Assembly (NCBI RefSeq): GCF_963675165.1
Contig: NW_026986607.1
Span: 1 to 64,000, forward strand
Reading direction: 5' to 3'
DNA: 64,000 bases
Origin: Halichondria panicea
Taxonomy: Eukaryota; Porifera; Demospongiae; Suberitida; Halichondriidae
Position numbers and translations under genes: made by a program. Every line of letters starts with the position of its first letter. Positions within the stretch are counted from its first letter, which is position 1. The notes beneath the pieces are model-generated. The model was not told where the DNA came from. It ran no database searches and worked only from the letters and a program-made list of their open reading frames with translations. This document shows, one piece after another, positions 57,881 to 64,000 of this stretch.

Positions 57881-58139
57881 CAGTGGCGTAGCCAGGATCA
57901 GTTTGGGAAGGGCAGGGCTCAAATCAGTTGAGCAGGGCATCACTTTTGCTCAGCAGTCAGCATGCGTATTAGATGGCCCTGCCCACATTTCCATTCAATG
58001 ACATCCGGCATTCTAGTAACTATATACACATGCAGTACAGTGCAGAATACATGGACAGATCGCAGCTGAGTAGGAGTTGATAAAGCACAAAAGGGGGGGG
58101 CTCTAGCCCCTCAGCCCCCCCCCTCTGCCTACGCCACTG
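57881..58139. mobile_element. hAT-like element 2 (259 bp, inverted relative to element 1)
   Basis: Termini CAGTGGCGTAGCCAGG and CTCTGCCTACGCCACTG; TTAGG flanks both ends. The sequence is the inverted, shorter relative of element 1, without the nested MITE. Confidence 0.7.
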
Positions 58140-58602
58140 TTAGGCTTGAACTTTTGGCATCACAATCGTTTTTAACAACAATCATGGTCGATCATTACCC
58201 ACTCCTTGAGTTTCCTTGGATTTTGCATGCAAATGTTCATAATGATAACCATGATATCCATGTGTGTAGCTTAGTAGCTTTATGTTATGTAGCTATAGCA
58301 CCTCCACCGAGGCATCAGCACCCGCGGTGCTTTCATTAGACTAGAGTTGCTTATACTAGAGGTGCTGCATGTTAATAAAATAACACTTTCTGTTAGCATG
58401 CATCATGGGTCCAATCAGGAGTACATTAAGAGAGTATCCAACTGTAGCAGTTGTAGTGTAAACATAGGAGTATGTCATACCACGTCACTATCAGACCACA
58501 TCTTAAGTGGGTGCGTAGGTGTAGTGGTTAATTACTTCAAAATGATATCACGCACATGGTCTGCTGTGGTTTGTACCTCCAGCCCACATTTAAGTATTAT
58601 TT

Positions 58603-58760
58603 AGAACACACCTAGCCAAGATTAAGTGTTTTAATCTGCGTGCCGAGGATGGCCTCGAGGTTAACGTGGTGCTCGAGGCGCAGCCGAGTGCATTACGTAA
58701 CCGAGAGGCCATCCGAGTGCACCAGCATTAAAACACGTGACTTGGCTAGGTGTGTTCTAA
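58603..58760. mobile_element. fold-back element
   Basis: Inverted arms GAACACACCTAGCCAAG and CTTGGCTAGGTGTGTTC, then GTGTTTTAAT and ATTAAAACAC, and GGCCTCGAGGTT/CCGAGAGGCC inside. 158 bp, could form a near-complete hairpin. Non-coding. Confidence 0.75.
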
Positions 58761-58799
58761 AGGATTTAGTGCTGTCACGTGAGCTCTAGCCTCGTGGCA

Positions 58800-59690
58800 G
58801 CTGCTACATTTTAAATCAGTTGCTGGTGGCTAGCTAGCTAGCTAGACGTAATAGCAAGTTTTAGTAGGTTTGTAGATCCAGTAACTGATGCAAAGGAGAA
58901 GGAGATACGATCTAAAGCTATCTGGACTGACTGGGCATGTTCTCGACTTATTTCTCCTGCTGACCAACAGTCCCGATCCCACTACTGGATATGCCTCCAG
59001 TTGATCTGGCTTACTGGATGGGAAACTTTGTGCGCAAACTATATGGCAATGAGTATCTGGTTTGCTCTTTTGGAACGCTATGATATTCGAAGCACCTTTG
59101 ATGAAACGATTATATGGATCTGGCTTAGGTACAGGTACGTACATTTTCGAAGCAAGCTGAGCCTATTTCACCAGACGAAAAAGTGATGCTATGGTCAAGT
59201 CAGCAATTCGGTACACATGAAACAAGTCGAAACAATAACATTCAACTTTCTAATACTTTTCAGCTTTGCTTGTGTACGTATTCAATCTGCTTGTATTATA
59301 TTATAACTAGGAGCATGCAGAGCATGTTTGGGGCGAGCGAGCAATTTTGTATTTGTTGTACAGTCATTTGGTACAATGTGGTAATTTTAAGTATTATTGT
59401 TTATTTATGAATCGAATGAAATGAACAGTGATTGTGAATAACCGAGTAGTCCATACATGTAGACGACTTTCCTGTGCCACCTGTGACAATTATTCTGTCA
59501 GAGTGGTGTAGGGTTGTTGTCTTTGACTGTGCATGGTGTAACTTGAAGTTGACTTACTAAGAGTGAAACAAATTATATCTATGAGTGAAAGTTCAGCACG
59601 AAAGAGCTGGCTGTACAAACTAAGCAAGGAGATATTATCACTTTTTGCTGGACCCAAATTACAAGGCTATAGTATACTGTCAGTGTAAAC
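58800..59690. other. gene-free stretch
   Basis: No splice-consistent coding exon found. GCTAGCTAGCTAGC tract near 58832. Confidence 0.3.
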
Positions 59691-59698
59691 AATCCTTA

Positions 59699-60045
59699 AA
59701 GCTACTCTGACCTGTTGTAAGCCTGTGTGGCCTCAGAAGTTTCCATCTGAGCTGGTCTGACCTGCCGTAGTGCTGTATTATCTAAAAGTGCCTGTGCAAC
59801 TTCAAAAGTCTCCATCTGAGCTGCTCTGACCTGTCCTAGTGACTGGCCTCGATCTCTGTTTTGTCCTGTTGAGCTAGCAGGTTTATTATCACAAAAACAC
59901 AAGACTTGGAAGTGAAACATGGCAAGTAAGCTGCTGTGACCTCCTGCAGGCGTGCCTGTGTGATCTTAGGCTCAGAAGGTCCCCATTTGAGCTGCTCTGA
60001 CCTGCTGTAGGCGTGCTTGTAGCCTCAAGCGTCTCTGTGTACGTG
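59699..60045. repeat. degenerate ~65-bp tandem repeat
   Basis: Units containing CATCTGAGCTGCTCTGACCTG recur four to five times with spacers of varying length. On the minus strand they read as QVRAAQMETFE-type residues, but frames change between units, so it is not a supported gene. Confidence 0.6.
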
Positions 60046-60049
60046 TCTT

Positions 60050-62060
60050 GTCTGAGTCTTCGTTCCTGAGTATAGCTAGCTCTTGTGCCCATGCGCAGCT
60101 TTCACGTAAAAGTTGGTAAAGGGTCACGAGCACAAAAAACAAATATCGTGCCGGTCCATGACACACACACAGACAAAATTGCAACGTTCATCACTAGGAA
60201 GGGACTCGCTTCGCTCGCCCCAATTATGATGACATTCAGATTCAATCTGCTTGTATTATGATTGTTTGATAAAAGTGTGCATTAACAAACCAACTTAAAG
60301 CACACTTAAGTGTGGATTAAGTTATTTAATCCATGGTCACCTGACTACTTTCAGATAAGCTGATTGGCTGGAGATCATGTGATCAGCACTAATTTTGGCT
60401 AACACAACTACAAGTGTTAGTGACGGATTCAGTCCTAGATGTAGAATAGAATGGAATGTGCGTACTCTTGATATAATACTCCTGGTCCAATGAAAAGATA
60501 TACATATATAATAGCTTCGACGACCCTCAGAGAGTGGACTCAGCAGTAAAATAAATTAACAGTATAGCAGGCTTGGATCTGTAAACTTGATCACTTTGTT
60601 GGAGAGCATAAGATTTTATGTTGCTGGATGCTCTTCAACAAAGTGATTACTACGGATACAAGCCCCGAGTATACATAATCACTTCTGTGTAAAAAAATGT
60701 TGTTGCCACTCACGACGGAACAGTTGCTAACATTTTTGCTTGAAACCACTCCCCGTGCATAACCTCTATAACAAGTGTTGCAAGCTGCGCTGTGATAAAT
60801 TCCTCTGTTATGTTTTGCTTTCGCTCAAAAAGTTATTAGAGTGATTAATTTTACCGTAATTATAGCGGGTAATTTTCGTGGGTAAAAATTCGTTATTTTC
60901 GTGGTCACTGACCTCCACGAAATTTAACGTAGGTGTGGCTTATTGTAACGTATGAATGCAGTGCAGGCAACGAGATTTATACTCACTGAGAAGTAATTAG
61001 TATAATAATTATAATGTTATGCTGACACTGTGTGATTCAGTTTTTTTGCCTATTATTATGATGGCTTGATGATCTTCAAGGATAGAAGCCAGAGGACAGA
61101 TCGAGGTTATTGCGCGTTTCCTGTCAATGAATAATGAAAAAAGGGGTGGATTTCCAATGAGGTTAGTTCACAAGGCTGTATATATGCTGGCAGTGAATAC
61201 GTGTATATGCAGCTTCGTAGCTCTTTTCTGGCTTAGCAATAGCTATAGCGCTTTAGTTCAAGGCTAGCTCATAAGTTGAATAGAAAGCGAATTACTATAC
61301 TGATGAAGAAGCCTTCACTGTGAGTCAATTAAACTAGCCATAACTCGAGAGGAAACTTTAGTTTACCATAGTGACCACAAGAATGCAGATAGTATGGCTG
61401 TAATAATTGCACACACGCAATGTTTACAATCACTGCGTGTGCGTTATCTCATTAGTTGTGGCTGCGCTCGCATGTACATTGTACTACCGTACTAGCGCCT
61501 ATCCTCACGTACGAACGCACAATATCATTTGGGGGCGTAGCTTTCATTTAAGCGAGCTATTTAGCCACTACCGTAGAGGGTAAGCGCTAAAACGTTCGAT
61601 CTAGAGTTCCACGTGCAGGATAGGGCCTATATTTAGCATAGTTAACCCATGATGTCATGTTAACAAAATTTTGATCCATATAATATGGTCTAGATTTTTC
61701 TAAACTGGGTGTGTCACAGCAAAAAAAGTCTATAAATTGAACAACACAGGAAAAAACGTTCAGTAATATTGAAAAGCATTTCAAACGGCATAAAATGATA
61801 TAAAAACCAAGTCCCTAGCACTAGTGGTTTTTTACGCGGAACCATTTTTAGCTATTCACTAAAATGGCTTGCTGTACCTCTTCCGGGTGATATTTCTTCT
61901 TGATTCTTGAGGTAGGCACTAGTAGCTTTTAAGTATAGTGAAGGACCCATGTCTCTACTGGCAGCAGTTTCATAGTTAGTTTTCCCTAGCAACAGCGTGT
62001 GGGCGTAGGTGGGCCAGCACCCTTTAAAATATCATATCTTATCATCTTAATCTTCTATCA
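60050..62060. other. gene-free stretch with repeat fragments
   Basis: A single TACCGTAATTATAGCGGGTA half-MITE lies near 60853. CAGCTTCGTAGCTCTTTTCT near 61208 and AAGCCATAACTCGAG-type text near 61330 belong to the dispersed family of 19.1 and 25.4 kb. No exon seen. Confidence 0.3.
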
Positions 62061-62068
62061 TCTTGTTG

Positions 62069-62319
62069 CCTAAGAAATTCCGCATCATTTGGCATGTTGT
62101 ATGGCTTCACTCGATACAGTTTGGTTATTGCATCTAATTAGTGTTCTTTGAACTCAGACATTAGGATTGTTTATAATAACTCAAACAACAAATAATTATT
62201 GCCCAAGTAACACTACATCCTACAACATATCTCGTGATATGAACTAAAACATAGCTTCAAAAGAGTTCAAAAGATGCAGAATTTCTTAGGCAACACGATG
62301 ATATACAATTTTAGTCTTC
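62069..62319. mobile_element. inverted-repeat element
   Basis: CATCTTGTTGCCTAAGAAAT and ATTTCTTAGGCAACACGATG face each other across about 200 bp. Non-coding. Confidence 0.6.
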
Positions 62320-62694
62320 AATGTTAATGGTTAGACAGTTACAGTTTAACTAACAGCATGCAGCCACTTCAAAAGTTGAGAATTTCTAATCAACTCAATC
62401 TCAAAAGCCATCTTTTTTTACAAAACCCAACATTTTTTCTAAGATGTTATCATACCATTCCTCAAATACATACACCAAGTTTCGTGCAATTCTGAAGACG
62501 TCACGTTTTAAATTTCGTTGAATTTATATGGAATGACCCATAGTTATCTCTTCTCTCAAGCTAGTTCGTCTGAGGCTCAACCGATTTTGGTGCAATTATA
62601 AAGCTATTGGTGGTATCCCAGGAGCGCGAGTCAGTTTTATACATGCCGTAAAACATAAGGCCACGTCATGTTTTAATTGACCATGCATGGCATT

Positions 62695-62850
62695 CCTCTC
62701 AGCCCAGAGGAGGTACGACAGGCGCGGTGCAGCTCTAGCAATTAGCCTTTGACTAATTACCCGCCCACGTTGTGTTGTTATTGCTAGTACAAATGTAATC
62801 AGAGGCTAATTGCTTTAGCTGTGCACAGCGCCTGCCGGACCTCCTCCGAC
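62695..62850. mobile_element. short TIR element
   Basis: AGAGGAGGTACGACAGGCGC on the left against GCGCCTGCCGGACCTCCTCC on the right, with GCAATTAGCC/GGCTAATTGC inside. Non-coding. Confidence 0.65.
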
Positions 62851-63002
62851 AGTATGTTTACCCGAAGACCTCTCTACCTCCAAATAAATAATTGTTGACC
62901 TCTAAAAGTAGCGACAGTTGCGTTGACAATGTCGTGTCCTAAATGGAGGCAAATTTAGCCACACTCTATAGCCGGCCCAATAGAAAATACACGTTTTTAA
63001 GC

Positions 63003-63408
63003 ACTGATCAGAGTAGTCTGGGGGCCAGACCTTTTCTCAGAGGGGGAGGAGGAAGAGAGAAAGAGGTCTGGAGACTCTTGCAGCACTTCCGTGTGCTCTT
63101 GGAATGTCAATAGGGAGGAGACTGTGATATTGGAGGTTATAAAGAAGGAGTAGATGTAGCAATACTCTCATTTCATTGGCTGCATCTAAATTCCATTGGC
63201 TGTAATCCAAATTCCACAGAGGCAATACTCACATTTCATTGGGTTAAAAATCACATGACATTTATAGGATATGCATTTCATTGGCTCTGGCCACATTCTG
63301 CTAGAGCACACGGAAATGCTGCAAGAGTCTCCAGACTTAATCCTAGCTCTCTTGATTTTGCCCCCGAGCTATTAGGTCTGGCTCCCAGACTATGATCAGA
63401 GCTACATG
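63003..63408. mobile_element. MITE with CCAGACTMTGATCAGAG-type termini
   Basis: Left arm 63005-63110 (CTGATCAGAGTAGTCTGGGG, then GGTCTGGAGACTCTTGCAGC) is inverted at 63295-63410. The centre has repeated TTTCATTGGCT/TTCCATTGGCT units. Non-coding. It lies 130 bp downstream of the candidate first exon. Confidence 0.75.
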
Positions 63409-63540
63409 CTACTCTCTATATGCGACATTCAATACAATTTTTCAACCTCCAAAATAACCAACCTCTTGCCATTTAATTATGCCTCGAGGCGTAGTTAAAT
63501 TAGGTATTGCACTGCAGTATTTATAGCTTGCCCCACTCAC

Positions 63541-63595
63541 CATCTAGTGGCGATGCCTCTCCACTGTCGACACCGTGTCCACCACCAGTAGCCAT
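63541..63595 (-). CDS. candidate first coding exon of the giant gene
   Basis: ATG at 63595 opens MATGGGHGVDSGEASPLD and one extra base before a consensus donor (GATG|GTGAGT). Phase 1 exit fits the phase 1 entry of the Death exon at 55215, giving ...SPLDDICDDLS. With it the whole 17-exon model closes in frame (9978 nt). The 8.3-kb intron would be the largest of the gene and is filled with repeats. It could belong to another gene. Confidence 0.4.
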
Positions 63596-63919
63596 AGTCT
63601 TGTGGACCCAGACCACCCTGAAGAGGCAGTATACTGAGTACAGTAGCCGTGGCGGACTATGCGGGATCGACTAAGTTCACCCAAGGGCGTATACAGAGAA
63701 GAGGGCATGCAACTCGCCCCATTCTCAGAATCATCCGACTTCGTATTGAGCTATTTTTAGAACTGCCCACAAAAACGCCCACGCGTAACCTTTGTCGTGT
63801 ATTGACTTAGTTAGTTCAAGCACGATAAGTAATAACAATCATTCAGAATTACTTGCACAAAGAGACTTATATTAATGACAAAACTCAAGTATAAATACAG
63901 CAACACAGGAAGTAAATGA

Positions 63920-63927
63920 TGACGTCA
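63920..63927. promoter_or_regulatory. CRE/ATF-like palindrome TGACGTCA
   Basis: A perfect TGACGTCA octamer about 325 bp upstream of the candidate ATG at 63595. It is a known CREB/ATF site in animals; function here is inferred. Confidence 0.3.
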
Positions 63928-64000
63928 CAATACATAAATTATACAATAAGAACAAATACTCAGTACACTACATTCCTTCCCCCTTACATTGAAGGTCTAT

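Larger units (their letters stand above)
56868..58338. repeat. dispersed repeat split by two hAT insertions
   Basis: Reverse-complement copy of 25178-25745: starts ATGCCTCGGTGCGCATGC, ends CACCCGCGGTGCTTTCATT. Two hAT-like elements (56899-57499 and 57881-58139) interrupt it, and the 25-kb copy shows both sites empty. The central part (57500-57880) carries the GT microsatellite and the GAGTTATGCCTAGTTTTGC block. Confidence 0.7.

Noticed and set aside
59702..60184. QVRAAQMETFE-type minus-strand frames as a gene
   Set aside because: The repeats change frame between units, and no flanking exons were found; treated as a tandem repeat.
1..64000. tRNA, rRNA or CRISPR features
   Set aside because: No cloverleaf-type B-box/A-box pair, rRNA-like segment or regular spacer array was noticed on reading; a covariance-model scan would be needed to exclude tRNAs.

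Overview
The window looks like animal genomic DNA from a sponge, most likely a demosponge close to Amphimedon. The reasons are AT-rich intergenic DNA, compact genes with many 50-200 bp GT-AG introns, and Death, CARD, Roc-COR, TKL-kinase and Kelch domains joined in unusual orders, set among dense DNA transposons. The species is an inference. No rRNA, tRNA or CRISPR was seen.

Layout. 0.3-6.8 kb: two degraded Ginger1-like transposons, divergently oriented (Gypsy-type integrase, then Ulp1 protease, then PHD finger), with a TIR element between them. 7-10.2 kb: a 2.1-kb TIR element with subterminal minisatellites and a nested hAT-like element, then a decayed RT-associated ORF. 11.7-47.5 kb: a four-fold duplicated locus. 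Each unit has the decayed 3' end of a + strand gene facing a - strand gene that ends in a six-blade Kelch domain. The - strand genes are A (Death-linker-Kelch, 433 aa), B (TKL kinase-coiled coil-Kelch, with a frameshift in one coil exon), C (Death-kinase-coil-Kelch, 727 aa) and D, a very large multidomain gene. 47.5-50.6 kb: a BEL/Pao retrotransposon lacking most of pol, with a Tc1/mariner-like element in its 3' LTR. 50.9-55.3 kb: four more - strand exons (Death domain plus two copies of an unnamed domain) that are phase-compatible with gene D. 55.3-64 kb: mostly nested MITE/hAT material, ending in a candidate first coding exon (63595-63541).

The main result is gene D. Hand-tracing splice sites from 47407 to 36077 gives one uninterrupted frame through an apparent pseudokinase, Roc-COR, a second Roc-COR with a ruined P-loop, a Death-like domain, CARD, Death, Death, TKL kinase, coil and Kelch. 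With the upstream exons and the candidate start the model closes exactly at 3,325 residues; from a local ATG at 47485 it is 2,698. Nearly every internal exon is a symmetric phase 1-1 module. Genes A, B and C look like shuffled or truncated relatives of its 3' end. By family knowledge, Death/CARD domains assemble signalling platforms, Roc-COR is a GTPase dimerisation switch, the kinase is the output and Kelch binds partners. The protein therefore reads as a self-contained innate-immune or cell-death signalling scaffold, but that function is inferred.

All exon boundaries, phases and repeat ends were read by eye. No alignment, HMM or expression data were available.
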